Shown here: positions 52,491 through 61,263 of the stretch, piece after piece
How the letters are laid out: every line of letters starts with the position of its first letter
Position numbering within the stretch: the first letter of the stretch is position 1
Assembly: GCF_012913485.1 (NCBI RefSeq)
Contig: NZ_CP051774.1
Coordinates: forward strand, 5,084,001-5,148,000
Source: Luteolibacter luteus
Lineage (GTDB): Bacteria > Verrucomicrobiota > Verrucomicrobiia > Verrucomicrobiales > Akkermansiaceae
Direction of reading: 5' to 3'
DNA: 64,000 nucleotides
Made by a program: the position numbers and the translations under genes
Notes under the pieces: generated by a model
Databases searched by the model: none
What the model was told of the DNA's origin: nothing
Seen by the model: the letters and a program-made list of their open reading frames with translations, nothing else

Positions 52491-53651
52491 TCATCGTCCC
52501 GCCATCACCTCTGCGGTGAAGCCCTTGAGATACTCGGTTTCGGGAATCGCTAGCAGTACCGGGTGATCGAGGCGCTGGCCGTGATTGGCGAGCAGGCGAA
52601 GCGACTTTTTCGCGTCCACCGAAGCATCCACGAGGTTAGCGTGGAAAAGGTCGCGGCTGGCATGGTGAGAGCAGCAGAAGCTCGAGATGATGCCGCCTTT
52701 TTCCAGCAGCTTCAGGGAGCGCAGATGGATCTCCTTGTAGCCGCGCATGGCGTCCATGAGCGTCTTCTTGTTCCGGGTGAAGCTTGGGGGGTCGAGGATG
52801 ATGAGGTCATACTCGGGCTTCGCGTGCTTCAGGAAATCGAAGACATTGTGGACGATAACCTCGATCTCGAGGCCGTTCAGCTCGGCATTGCGACGGGCGG
52901 CAGCACAGGCGGTCTCGGAGATGTCCACGGCAGTGACCTTCGCCGCGCCGGCCTTGGCGCAGGCAAGGGCGAAACCGCCTTGGTTGGTAAAGCAATCGAG
53001 CACACGTTTTCCTTTCGCGAGCGCGGCGACTTCGGCGTGGGACTGGAGTTGGTCGAGGTAGAGGCCGGTCTTTTGGCCGTCGAGAAGATCGATTTCGAAA
53101 AGCAGGTCGTTTGCCCGCACTTGGAAAGCACCTGGGTTCGAGCCGTGCACCATCGTGATCTCCTGCTCGATGCCCTCGGCTTTCAGCACGGGGGAGTCAT
53201 TCCGCAAAATGATGGTTTCCGGGGAAACGAGTTCCTTCAGCGCGGCTACGATCAGATCCAGCCGCTGGCGCATGGCGAGGGTCAGGGTTTGCACCACCAG
53301 GTGCGGACCGTAGCGGTCCACGATCAGGCCAGGCATGCCGTCGGACTCGCTCCAGACCAGCCGGGCAAGGGTGACATCAATGCCGAGGCGCTGGCGAAGC
53401 TCGATAGCCTGCTGGATACGGCGGAGGAAAAATTCCGCGTCCAAATCCTGCCGGCGGCGGGAGAACCTCCGCGCCACGATCTGGGAGGCCGGATTATAAA
53501 TCGCGCTCCCCAAGGAACGGTCCTGGAAGTCCTTCAGGGTGATCACATCGCCCGGCTGGGGATCTCCGAAGGACTTTTTCACCTCCGTGGCGTAGACCCA
53601 TTCGTGGCCGTGAAAGATGCGGGCGCGGGGTGCAATAATAAGACCGGGCAT
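52491..53651 (-). CDS. rlmI: RlmI-like rRNA (cytosine-C5) methyltransferase
   Basis: 386 residues from the ATG at 53651. The N-terminal PUA-like domain has PRARIFHGHEWVYATEV and LGSAIYNPASQIVARRF. The central part is LDGQKTGLYLDQLQSHAEVAAL. The SAM-binding domain has VLDCFTNQGGFALACAKAGAAKVTAVDIS, then LIILDPPSFTRNKKTLMDAMRGYKEIHLRSLKLL and SSFCCSHHASRDLF with the catalytic Cys. RlmI methylates C1962 of 23S rRNA in E. coli. RlmI- and RlmK/L-type enzymes share these motifs, so the exact site is uncertain. Confidence 0.88.
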   Translation of the reverse strand: MPGLIIAPRARIFHGHEWVYATEVKKSFGDPQPGDVITLKDFQDRSLGSAIYNPASQIVARRFSRRRQDLDAEFFLRRIQQAIELRQRLGIDVTLARLVWSESDGMPGLIVDRYGPHLVVQTLTLAMRQRLDLIVAALKELVSPETIILRNDSPVLKAEGIEQEITMVHGSNPGAFQVRANDLLFEIDLLDGQKTGLYLDQLQSHAEVAALAKGKRVLDCFTNQGGFALACAKAGAAKVTAVDISETACAAARRNAELNGLEIEVIVHNVFDFLKHAKPEYDLIILDPPSFTRNKKTLMDAMRGYKEIHLRSLKLLEKGGIISSFCCSHHASRDLFHANLVDASVDAKKSLRLLANHGQRLDHPVLLAIPETEYLKGFTAEVMAGR

Positions 53652-53764
53652 GGCGTGGCCCCCACCCATGGGGCCCGGTCGGGGAGGGTGCAAGCACGGA
53701 AGCAAAAGGCATTTCCTCTTGCTAGCCGCGGGAATCGGTATTTAAACCCCTCTCCACCAGAACC

Positions 53765-54031
53765 ATGGGCCAGCAAACCAAAACGATCGTCAAGCGCCGC
53801 CGCAGGAAGCTCTACCTGAAGCGGAAGAAGGAGCAAGCCAAGGTCGGCGGCGTCGCAAAGAAGACCTCCGCACCGAAAAAGTCCGCCGACGCTGCCAAGA
53901 AGGCACCCGCCGCGAAGAAGGCTCCGGCTGCCAAGAAGGCTCCGGCCAAGAAGGCTGCGAAGAAGGCCGCCAAGGTCGATGAGACCACTGCCGCCGAAGG
54001 TGAAGCTCCCGAGGCTTCCACGGAGGAGTAA
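53765..54031 (+). CDS. Small Lys/Ala-rich basic protein
   Basis: 88 residues. The N-terminus is very basic (TKTIVKRRRRKLYLKRKKEQ). The middle has repeated KKAPAAKKAP-type units, as in histone H1-like and AlgP-like tails, and the end is acidic (AEGEAPEASTEE). It is likely to bind nucleic acid, either DNA or ribosomal RNA. It is divergent from the rlmI-like gene and precedes the NYN gene. Confidence 0.7.
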   Translation: MGQQTKTIVKRRRRKLYLKRKKEQAKVGGVAKKTSAPKKSADAAKKAPAAKKAPAAKKAPAKKAAKKAAKVDETTAAEGEAPEASTEE

Positions 54032-54101
54032 TCCGGATCAATTTCCGTCATTTTTCCCGGGGCCGGTTGCGATTCGTGACCGGCCCTCTTTCTTTGCCGC
54101 C

Positions 54102-54509
54102 GTGGAGCAATTGCTAATTGTGGACGGGCACAGCGCGATCTTCGGGATCGAGTGGTTGAGGGAGCTTCACCACGGTCCGAAGCGGCACCTCGCGCGACTT
54201 GAGCTGGTGAAGGCTCTGCGGGACATCGGCGACCGCGGGGAATGGAAGGTTTGTGTCGTTTTCGACGGCCGCCAGACCGAGCGCAGCTACGAGGGCGGGA
54301 ACGAGGAGGGGATCCTGATCGTTTACTCGAAGGCTCGGGAAACCGCGGATGCGGTGATCGAGCGGCTGGCCGCCCGTTTTTCGGAAAAGGGCGACCGGGT
54401 GATGGTGGCGACGAATGACAATATGATCCAGCTCACGGCCACGACCTTCGGAGCTTCCAGCATGAGGATCGAAGAGCTGGAGGAGTGGATGGAGGGGAAG
54501 ATTCCCTGA
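54102..54509 (+). CDS. YacP-like NYN (PIN-fold) RNase-like protein
   Basis: 135 residues from a GTG at 54102. NYN pattern: QLLIVDGHSAIFGIEW with the first metal-binding Asp, VCVVFDGRQTERSY with the second Asp, and TADAVIERLAARFSEKGDRVMVATNDNMIQ with a third acidic site. This resembles YacP (DUF901), related to the ribosome-associated mRNA endonuclease Rae1. It probably cleaves RNA. It lies 83 bp upstream of holB. Confidence 0.8.
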   Translation: MEQLLIVDGHSAIFGIEWLRELHHGPKRHLARLELVKALRDIGDRGEWKVCVVFDGRQTERSYEGGNEEGILIVYSKARETADAVIERLAARFSEKGDRVMVATNDNMIQLTATTFGASSMRIEELEEWMEGKIP

Positions 54510-54592
54510 AATAGCGGGCATTGGGGGCGATTTCCCCGGCTTCAGACATTGGGGATTGAAGGGAGGAGGCTTGCCGGATTCCATCGCCCGCG

Positions 54593-55606
54593 ATGGCTTT
54601 TTCGCCCGATAATGCTTTCGAACTGGTGAAGTCCGCCCATGAGCGGGGTCGGCTGGCCCATGCTTTCCTGATCAGCGGACCCCGCGGCTGCGGGAAAGAG
54701 CGGCTGGCGGCACGGATCGTGAAGATGCTGGAGCCGGGCGGAAATTCGGGCGGCGGCTTCGATCTCTTTGGCGAGCCGGTAGTGGAGGAAGTTCCGCCGC
54801 TGGATGAGCTGGAGGGGGAGTGGGTCCGCATCGTGCGTCCCCAGTCGAAATCCCGGCGGATTGTGGTGGATGCGATCCGCGATCTCGAGAAGAGCCTCTA
54901 TGTTTCCTCCGGGCCCAACACGTGGAAGGTGGGCGTGATTGCGGATGCGGACCGGATGGCGGCTGCAGCGGAGAATGCTTTCCTGAAAACCCTCGAAGAA
55001 CCGCCGCCGCGCACACTGCTGCTACTGCTGACGGCAAATCCGGGTGGCTTGCTGCCCACCGTGCTTTCCCGCTGCGTGCGCATGCCCCTGTTGGGGAAGA
55101 CGGATCTTTCCGAAGGTGCGGGCTCGGATCTGGTCAGCGCGCTCGATCGGGCTGCGCAAGCGGGCTTCGGTTCGGCGACGGTGGCGCTCACGCTGAAGTC
55201 GGTCTTCGCCTCCATTCTGGAGCAGCGGAAGGCTGAGGCGGTGGAGGCGGCGGACGAGCAGCTCGCCGAAGAAGAAAAAGCCCTGAACAAGGGCTTCGAA
55301 GGCGACTATCTGAAGCGCCGTGAAGAGGCGCTGAAGGCCGCGGCGGAGTCCGAATACATTGAGGAACGCGCGCGGCTTTTCGACGTGCTGCAATCCTGGA
55401 TGGCGGATGTGCTGCGCTGCAAGACCGGTGCTCCCGGCTTGGATTTTCCGGACTCTGCAGCTCAGACAAAAGCGATCGCCGAGTCAGAGGATCTCGGTCG
55501 ACTCGTCCGGCGCATGGAAGCGCTGGGAGAACTTCGATCCACCCTCGACACGAATGCCCAGGAACAGCTGGCCCTTGAGGTCGGCTTCCTGAAGGCATTC
55601 GCCTGA
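54593..55606 (+). CDS. holB: DNA polymerase III subunit delta-prime
   Basis: 337 residues. Walker A-like AHAFLISGPRGCGKERLAARI, then IVVDAIRDLEKSLYVSSGPNTWKVGVIADADRMAAAAENAFLKTLEEPPPRTLLLLLT with the family sensor region, and VLSRCVRMPL (SRC motif). The N-terminal domain matches clamp-loader AAA+ proteins. Unlike E. coli HolB it keeps a near-complete P-loop. A charged helical section (about 220-260, EEEKALNKGF) is an insertion relative to the typical form. It acts in the clamp loader of the replisome. Confidence 0.92.
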   Translation: MAFSPDNAFELVKSAHERGRLAHAFLISGPRGCGKERLAARIVKMLEPGGNSGGGFDLFGEPVVEEVPPLDELEGEWVRIVRPQSKSRRIVVDAIRDLEKSLYVSSGPNTWKVGVIADADRMAAAAENAFLKTLEEPPPRTLLLLLTANPGGLLPTVLSRCVRMPLLGKTDLSEGAGSDLVSALDRAAQAGFGSATVALTLKSVFASILEQRKAEAVEAADEQLAEEEKALNKGFEGDYLKRREEALKAAAESEYIEERARLFDVLQSWMADVLRCKTGAPGLDFPDSAAQTKAIAESEDLGRLVRRMEALGELRSTLDTNAQEQLALEVGFLKAFA

Positions 55607-55623
55607 ACGAGGGGGGAGTTCGG

Positions 55624-56361
55624 TCAGAATTTTACGTCAGACTCGGCCTTCTGGACCTTCGGGTTGTTTTCGCCAGCGACCTTGCTGACGATCCCGAACT
55701 TGGCCTGCATGGCTTTGTTGCGCTCAGAAACGGTAGGGCCTTCCTGGCCGGACATCTGGGACATGGCTCCTTCGATTTCGGCGCCTTGGGCGGAGGTGTC
55801 CGTATTCGGATCCACGCCGAGGGCGGAGGTGGCGGCATCGATGCGGGCACCTTGGACGGCGACCTTGTCGAGTTGCTTCTCGTAGGTGCCCATGATCTGG
55901 GTCATTCCCTTGATGTCGCGACCGCATTCGCGGACGGATTGTACGAAAAAGCGTGCCTTAGCTTGAGCGCTTTCGGAGGTGGCGAACCAAGTGCCGCCAG
56001 CGGCGAGCATGGAGAGCATGGAGAGAGTGACGATGATTCCCGTGCGGCGGGTCTTCTTGTGCTTCACCTCATCGCGGGCATCCAGCATGGTGCGGAGCTC
56101 CTCATCGGACTCGTTTTGACCGGTCGGGATGATCACATCGGCGGCTGTGGCGGTAGCCGGGACTGGTGCCGGAGCGAAGGCTGCGATTGCTTGGACAGGA
56201 TTTTCGGCCGGGGTAGCCGCGGCTTGGGGAGCGATGAACTCCGCCGACTTCATCTTCTCGAAGGAAGGCATAAAGGTCGCCGGCTTCGGCTGGGCGGCCG
56301 GTGGCGGACCCGCACGGAGAGCTGCGCCTGCCAATTGATTGATGCGTTCTTGAGCGGTCAT
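55624..56361 (-). CDS. Hypothetical single-pass membrane protein
   Basis: 245 residues. A Pro/Ala-rich cytoplasmic part of about 105 residues (QERINQLAGAAL, PTGQNESDEELRTMLDARDEV) ends with HKKTRR. A membrane helix follows (TGIIVTLSMLSMLAAGGTWFA), then about 120 extracytoplasmic residues, mostly helical with Gln and Asp (MTQIMGTYEKQLDKVAVQGARI). It is convergent with holB. No family is recognised. Confidence 0.65.
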   Translation of the reverse strand: MTAQERINQLAGAALRAGPPPAAQPKPATFMPSFEKMKSAEFIAPQAAATPAENPVQAIAAFAPAPVPATATAADVIIPTGQNESDEELRTMLDARDEVKHKKTRRTGIIVTLSMLSMLAAGGTWFATSESAQAKARFFVQSVRECGRDIKGMTQIMGTYEKQLDKVAVQGARIDAATSALGVDPNTDTSAQGAEIEGAMSQMSGQEGPTVSERNKAMQAKFGIVSKVAGENNPKVQKAESDVKF

Positions 56362-56535
56362 GAAGAGGAGGGTGTGAGGGTGAGGTGTGATCGGTCGGGT
56401 GTGAGTCGAACGATGCCACTATTCTTCACATCTCCTGACTTTCGGGCATTACGTAATCGGGGATACGTGATCACGTGGGCAAAATGCCCGCTTTTGTAAC
56501 TTGCCGGGTAGCAATGGGGTAGGGGCGGGAATTGC

Positions 56536-57123
56536 CTAGAAATCCCCCTTCCGGGACCTCATCGCTTGAGCGTTGAGGCCAAACCCGGCTGCAGCTTCCA
56601 GCGCGGCTCCTTCGAGAAGCCGGTCGAGCCCGGTGATCACTTCGAGGATGCCTTTTGACCAAGACTTCGCTCGCCACGCTGGCTCGGAAAGTTCGAGCAG
56701 GTGATCCATCGCATCGTCGCCGAGGAAAGGTTCCAGACCATAGCCCACCATCAGCGCGGATTTTTCCTGCACGGGATCGAGAGCCAGCAGGATGTTGTGG
56801 TTGTCGCCGCCCTTGGTGTTTTCGGCGGCGAAACCGCCGCAGTTGAAAATCCAGAAGACGTGGAGGCTGAAGGGATGATCGTTGGGGAAGCCGTGGAGCA
56901 GGATATTCAACGATACCTGAGGGAAGTGCCAGGCGAGCTTGCCGGCCGCCTTTGTGATTTTTTGCATCTCCGCCTTGTTGAGGCAGCCGGTGGTATCGCA
57001 GACGCCACGTCCCAGCCGCGGAACGGCCCCTAGCAAGGCCGAAGCGCGGTCCAGCGTGAGGACGCACTTCGGGCACTCCACGGCTGTCTCGGTCAGCCGC
57101 GTGAGGCAATAGGGGCAACGCAT
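56536..57123 (-). CDS. TPM-domain protein with N-terminal zinc ribbon
   Basis: 195 residues. A zinc ribbon at 3-20 (CPYC...CPKC). A TPM domain from about 55: ITKAAGKLAWHFPQVSLNILLHGFP, HVFWIFNCGGFAAE, NILLALDPVQEKSALMVGYGLEPFLGDDAMDHLL and SWSKGILEVITGLDRLL. TPM domains are thylakoid-phosphatase-like folds of uncertain activity, usually on membranes; here there is no transmembrane helix. Confidence 0.82.
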   Translation of the reverse strand: MRCPYCLTRLTETAVECPKCVLTLDRASALLGAVPRLGRGVCDTTGCLNKAEMQKITKAAGKLAWHFPQVSLNILLHGFPNDHPFSLHVFWIFNCGGFAAENTKGGDNHNILLALDPVQEKSALMVGYGLEPFLGDDAMDHLLELSEPAWRAKSWSKGILEVITGLDRLLEGAALEAAAGFGLNAQAMRSRKGDF

Positions 57124-57236
57124 GCAGCTTTCCTAACCGCGCTGCTTCGTCCTGAGAAAGCCGAAAGCGCTGCATGTCAGCGGTGGCGGGCATTTACCGG
57201 TTGGCAAGTCCGGTCTCCGCGTCGCACGCTTTTCCC

Positions 57237-57983
57237 ATGCAGCGCTTTGCAGGAAAGACGGCCGTGGTCACCGGGGGTGGCCGCGGGATCGGTGGTGCGA
57301 TCGCCATGGCCTTTGCGGCCGAGGGCGCGAAGGTCGCGGTGGTGAGCCGGAGTGAATCGAGCTGCGGCAAGTCCGCGGAGGAGATCAATGCCGCCTATCC
57401 CGGTGCAGCGAAGGCTTATGCCATCGACGTCGCCGATCACGAGGCGGTGCAAGAGCTGGGCAAAACGATCATCGCCGACTTCGGCAACGTGAACATCCTC
57501 GTCAACAATGCCGGCGTGACCCGCGATGGCCTGCTGATGCGCATGAAGGAAGAAGACTGGGACACGGTGCTCGATACGAACCTGAAAGGCGCCTTCAACA
57601 CCGTGAAGGCTTTCATGCGGACGCTGATGAAGGCGGAGGATCCACGCATCATCAACATCGCTTCCGTGATTGGCCTGATCGGCAATGCGGGCCAGGCGAA
57701 CTACGCGGCTTCGAAGGCCGGCCTGATCGGTTTTACGAAATCGGTGGCGAAGGAACTCTCCGGCCGTGCCGTGACCTGCAATGCGGTGGCACCCGGCTTC
57801 ATCACCACGGACATGACCGGCGAGCTGCCGGAGAAAGTCCGTGAGGAGATCCTGAAGAACATCCCGCTTTCCAGCTTCGGCGAAGTGGCCGACATTGCAT
57901 CTGCCGTGCTCTTCCTCGCTAGCAAGGAAGCCCGCTACATCACGGGCCAAGTGCTGGCGGTCGATGGTGGCATGACGATGTAA
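57237..57983 (+). CDS. fabG: 3-oxoacyl-[acyl-carrier-protein] reductase
   Basis: 248 residues from the ATG at 57237. SDR pattern: TAVVTGGGRGIGGAIAMAFA (NADP loop), NILVNNAGVTRDGLLMRMKEEDWDTVLDTNLKGAFN (the NNAG and TRDxLLMRM of FabG), catalytic Ser in IINIASVIGLIGNAGQ, YAASK with Tyr and Lys, and GQVLAVDGGMTM at the end. It reduces beta-ketoacyl-ACP in fatty acid synthesis. Confidence 0.95.
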   Translation: MQRFAGKTAVVTGGGRGIGGAIAMAFAAEGAKVAVVSRSESSCGKSAEEINAAYPGAAKAYAIDVADHEAVQELGKTIIADFGNVNILVNNAGVTRDGLLMRMKEEDWDTVLDTNLKGAFNTVKAFMRTLMKAEDPRIINIASVIGLIGNAGQANYAASKAGLIGFTKSVAKELSGRAVTCNAVAPGFITTDMTGELPEKVREEILKNIPLSSFGEVADIASAVLFLASKEARYITGQVLAVDGGMTM

Positions 57984-58004
57984 CCTTGATCCCATCCGAC
58001 CCCC

Positions 58005-58481
58005 ATGGAGCTGCTCATCATCCGACACGCCAAAGCTGAAGACCACGGACATCCCGGGGGCGATGGGGCGCGTGCGTTGGTGGCAAAGGGGCTCGAGCAA
58101 TCCGAGCGGCTGGGGCGATTCCTGAAGCGGATCGACCGCCGCCCGGATGTGGTGCTCACCAGTCCGCTGGTGCGTGCCCGTCAGACGGCGGAGACGATGT
58201 GCCAGGCGGCGGAGATGCCGGGGCCCGTGGTGCAAGGGTGGCTTGCCTGCGGCATGGATCCTGAAGCGGCCATCCGCGAACTGGTGGCCTTCAGTGATTT
58301 TGAGCGCGTGGCGATTGTGGGTCATGAGCCGGATCTTTCTTCACTGATCGAGTGGTTGCTGGGGTGCAGCGGCAGCTCGGTGGAAGTGAAGAAAGCGAGC
58401 ATCACGGGATTGCTGGTGCATCCGCCGGCATGGCATGCGCGGCTGCTGTTCCACATTCCGCCGGCGATGCTGGGGGAGTGA
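58005..58481 (+). CDS. sixA: Phosphohistidine phosphatase SixA
   Basis: 158 residues. Starts MELLIIRHAKAEDHG, the RHG site with the catalytic His. Then LTSPLVRARQTAETM with Arg, and VAIVGHEPDLSSLIEWLL with the second catalytic His. This is the short histidine-phosphatase layout of SixA, which removes phosphate from HPt domains. It is 21 bp after fabG, same direction. SixA could act on the phosphorelay proteins of this genome; that link is speculation. Confidence 0.9.
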   Translation: MELLIIRHAKAEDHGHPGGDGARALVAKGLEQSERLGRFLKRIDRRPDVVLTSPLVRARQTAETMCQAAEMPGPVVQGWLACGMDPEAAIRELVAFSDFERVAIVGHEPDLSSLIEWLLGCSGSSVEVKKASITGLLVHPPAWHARLLFHIPPAMLGE

Positions 58482-58496
58482 TGGGTCTCTCAAGCA

Positions 58497-58655
58497 CTAG
58501 CGGGCATCGACGAGTTCGCGGATCATCCTTTCACGGGTTTCCTCGTCCGTGTTGACGAAAGAACGGAGGAAAGTGTCCTGCTCGTCTTGGATAAGCCCGG
58601 GGTCGTCCGTGTAGCGGAGATGATAGCATGCAGGAGAGCTTCCGCGGATGCGGGG
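58497..58655 (-). pseudogene. C-terminal remnant of a protein gene next to repeat copy B
   Basis: A minus-strand frame with natural composition, YHLRYTDDPGLIQDEQDTFL followed by RSFVNTDEETRERMIREL and VDAR, ends at TAG 58497-58499. No start or matching upstream sequence is found. The frame runs straight into repeat copy B. It looks like the last 50 or so residues of a gene whose front part has been lost. It could also be a chance frame. Confidence 0.4.
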
Positions 58656-58659
58656 GGGC

Positions 58660-58810
58660 GCCTGTTCCGCCTGTTATAACAGGGAAAATAACAGGCGGGT
58701 GGGAAGGCGAGTATCGAACGTCGAAGGGGGGAACTCGGGTGGGGTGGAACGATGGGTAAAAGCATGCTTGGCAGAAAGTTTGGCGCATGCGGGGGTGGAG
58801 TTCTACTGCC
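58660..58810 (-). repeat. Dispersed intergenic repeat, copy B (inverted)
   Basis: About 151 bp matching the reverse complement of 49174-49344, with small indels. Ends: GCCTGTTCCGCC at one side, CTACTGCC at the other. It has the same CCTGTTATAACAGG palindrome, CGCATGCGGGGG and GCATGCTT blocks. It lies between a gene remnant and the gene at 58917. The rest of 58811-58916 is unassigned. Confidence 0.85.
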
Positions 58811-58916
58811 AGCAGGCGGTGCGTTGCGACGGTGAGCCGCGCGTTCGATGCTGCTGCAGGGCTAGCGACAATGCTCTCCTGACGCTTTCAGAAGGCTGGG
58901 GATGGCGAAGCAGGTT

Positions 58917-59285
58917 TTACGGGATGCTGATCAAGAGCGCCTGGACCTGGTCGCGCTTCGCTTGCCGACGCTTTCTGGCTCCGATCATGTCTTGCCTCTT
59001 CTCCAGGCGATGCTCGACAAATTGTTTCAGGTGAAATGAGCCTCCTTGATATACACGGCTTTTCTTCAAGCCTTCCAACCGACGGATGGATGCGAAGGGT
59101 GCAGCCTCTGCATCGGCACAGTGGCGCTCCAGTGATTTGTGCAACTTGCGAAAAGCGCGGCTGGCCTTGGCCTTTTTGAAGGACTTCACCTTCCGCCAGT
59201 TCTGCGGGCTGGCTCCTCCCCGCACGTAGTGGTCCTTCAGGTAGGCGAGCCTCTTTTTTTCGACGGGATGGGTGACGCTGCTCAT
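58917..59285 (-). CDS. Small basic hypothetical protein
   Basis: 122 residues, about one third Arg, Lys and His. Helical pattern: KKRLAYLKDHYVRGGASPQNWRKV, KASRAFRKLHKSLERHC and EHRLEKRQDMIGARKRRQAKRD. It has no signal peptide. A nucleic-acid-binding role is possible. No family is recognised. Confidence 0.55.
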   Translation of the reverse strand: MSSVTHPVEKKRLAYLKDHYVRGGASPQNWRKVKSFKKAKASRAFRKLHKSLERHCADAEAAPFASIRRLEGLKKSRVYQGGSFHLKQFVEHRLEKRQDMIGARKRRQAKRDQVQALLISIP

Positions 59286-59400
59286 GAGGATGGGGTGGAG
59301 AATAAAGATAGATAAGGCGGGATTCCTGCGATCTCCAGATCAGGACATCCCCATGAAGCCTGCGAGAGGACATGCTGGACTCGGGGCACCTTCCATGTTG

Positions 59401-59934
59401 CTAGCTTTGGCAGAGCGCTGCGGAGTGGAGGGGCTTCACGGGGCGGAATTCGACGAAGCCGATTTCCATGATCTCCGCGGTAAAGGGGAGGATCTCTTCG
59501 CGGCAGATGGACAGTGCTTCTTCCACGCATTCGTGGGGACAAGCGACCGCGAGGGTGCAGTGCGGGATCCACTCCGAGGGCGCATAGTTCGGCCAGATGC
59601 GGGTGGCCATCGGCTCGAAGGAGTCCATGAACGAGGCGTGGAGTTCAAGCAGGGGGATGGTGACCTTCGGTGCGAGGAAGAGCACGGGTTGTTCAGCGGG
59701 GAAGATTCCGATGGAGGAGAAGGTGATCGGAAATCCGGAGGTGTCTTCGGCGAAGCGGTTGAGCAACTCGATGGTGGCATCGGTGTCGATCGAATCGCAG
59801 ACCGCGAGCGAGACGTGCGGGCGGCTCCCGCTTCCATGAAGATAGGAGATCCCGATGCCCGCGAGGCGTTCCCAGATGCGGCGGACACGCTGCTCGGTGG
59901 CAGGATCAAGGAAGAGTTCGACGGCGTAAGGCAT
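59401..59934 (-). CDS. 2H phosphoesterase (2'-5' RNA ligase family)
   Basis: 177 residues from the ATG at 59934. Two His-x-Ser/Thr motifs, RPHVSLAV and IPHCTLAV, about 85 residues apart. They define the 2H fold. Members act on cyclic phosphates or 2'-5' linkages in RNA or nucleotides. Substrate not known. Confidence 0.88.
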   Translation of the reverse strand: MPYAVELFLDPATEQRVRRIWERLAGIGISYLHGSGSRPHVSLAVCDSIDTDATIELLNRFAEDTSGFPITFSSIGIFPAEQPVLFLAPKVTIPLLELHASFMDSFEPMATRIWPNYAPSEWIPHCTLAVACPHECVEEALSICREEILPFTAEIMEIGFVEFRPVKPLHSAALCQS

Positions 59935-60044
59935 GTGGATAAATGCTCTTCTATCAGACCGAGGCAAAGGGACGAAGCCTGTTCCAAGCTCTTCGCGGGC
60001 GAGGCTGCACTCGACAGACCGGCCATGAGCGATAATGTCCCATC

Positions 60045-60593
60045 ATGCGACCTCTCCGGTATTCCATCAATGTCACCCTCGATGGATGTTGCGACCATCA
60101 GGGGATCTCCCCGGACGAAGAGCTGCATCGCAATGCCGTGGAGAACCTGAATCGTGCCGACGCCCTTCTTTTCGGGCGGGTGATCTATGAAATGATGGAG
60201 GCCGCATTCCGCTGGCCCTCATCCACGGAAGCGATGCCTGATTGGATGCAACCGTTTGCCCGGACGATCAACGCGGCGAAGAAATACGTGGTATCGAGCA
60301 GATTGAAGGAGCCCGACTGGAATGCGGAACTCGTACGGGGAGAGCTGGGCGCTGCCGTGTGCCAGCTCAAGCAGGAGCCGGGTAAGGGACTGATGGTGGG
60401 AGGCGTGAAGCTTCCCATGGCTCTGGCGGAGTTGGGATTGATCGATGAATACGAATTCGTAGTACACCCCCGGATTGCCGGACATGGCCCGACCTTGTTC
60501 GCGGGGTTATCAAAGTATGTCGACTTGAAGCTGATCGACCGGAAGGAGTTCGGTTCGGGTGCCGTGGCGCTGCGGTATGAGCCGCGGCGGTAG
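60045..60593 (+). CDS. Dihydrofolate-reductase-family protein (RibD C-domain-like)
   Basis: 182 residues. Starts MRPLRYSINVTLDGCCDHQG. Then ADALLFGRVIYEMMEAAFRWP, KKYVVSSRL, LKQEPGKGLMVGGVKLPMALAELGLIDEYEFVVHPRIAGHGPTLF. This is the DHFR-like fold of the RibD C-terminal domain. The family uses NADPH; the substrate of single-domain members is unclear. Confidence 0.88.
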   Translation: MRPLRYSINVTLDGCCDHQGISPDEELHRNAVENLNRADALLFGRVIYEMMEAAFRWPSSTEAMPDWMQPFARTINAAKKYVVSSRLKEPDWNAELVRGELGAAVCQLKQEPGKGLMVGGVKLPMALAELGLIDEYEFVVHPRIAGHGPTLFAGLSKYVDLKLIDRKEFGSGAVALRYEPRR

Positions 60594-60639
60594 ACTTTAT
60601 CATGGGGCTTCGCCGGGTTCCCGATGACCGGCTTCAACC

Positions 60640-61263
60640 TCAATCGATCTCCAGCCGATACCTCGGCAGCTTGGGATCGACCTCGCGGCTCCAAGCATCG
60701 ATGCCGCCCTTGAGGGCCTTGGTGTTTTTCATGCCGTGGCCGAGGAACCAGGCACAGGTATCGAGCACGTGCTTGCCGGCGTGATCGTGGATAATGATGC
60801 GGCGCTGGGGATCACCGGCGAATAGCTTTTGTTGAAGCTCCTGCTCGAGAAAGACCGAGCCGGGAATGCTCACGGCCTCGTGTTCCTCGCGGGTCCGGGA
60901 GTCCAGCAGGAGTGGCGGGGCGGGGGAGTCGAGTTCGGCCTTGAGATCCGCGGGGCTGATCATCATCGACTCGTCGTGAGCGTGGCTGGCCAGCAAGTGA
61001 TCCAGGACTTCCTGCACGTCCAATTCCCCGGCGCGGGCGCAAAGTTCGCCCAGTGTTTCGGTATCGGAAAAGCCACAGCTCTGGCAGCCGCCGAGGTGAT
61101 AGCGGGAGAAAAGGGCACGCCGGGCACCCGGCAGGGCTTCCATGATGCTGCCCATCGGGGTGGCGGGATTGATCGTCGCGGGGTCCACTTCCGGGAGGCT
61201 AACGGGGGACGGCAGATTTTCCACTGTTTCAACGCAGGTTTCTGGGCCACCTTCCCGGCGCAT
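60640..61263 (-). CDS. DUF1858-like plus rhodanese-like protein lacking the active-site Cys
   Basis: 207 residues. The N-terminal part (about 28-92) resembles the DUF1858 redox-disulfide domain: INPATPMGSIMEALPGARRA, then HLGGCQSCGFSD with C-x-x-C. A rhodanese domain follows: LLLDSRTREEHEAVSIPGSV, and the catalytic loop reads IIIHDHAGKHVLD where active rhodaneses have Cys (the YCRSG segment). The nucleophile is Asp here, so sulfur transfer by the usual route is unlikely. The start ATG (61263) overlaps the ATG of the divergent pssA; a GTG near 61224 is an alternative. Confidence 0.8.
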   Translation of the reverse strand: MRREGGPETCVETVENLPSPVSLPEVDPATINPATPMGSIMEALPGARRALFSRYHLGGCQSCGFSDTETLGELCARAGELDVQEVLDHLLASHAHDESMMISPADLKAELDSPAPPLLLDSRTREEHEAVSIPGSVFLEQELQQKLFAGDPQRRIIIHDHAGKHVLDTCAWFLGHGMKNTKALKGGIDAWSREVDPKLPRYRLEID

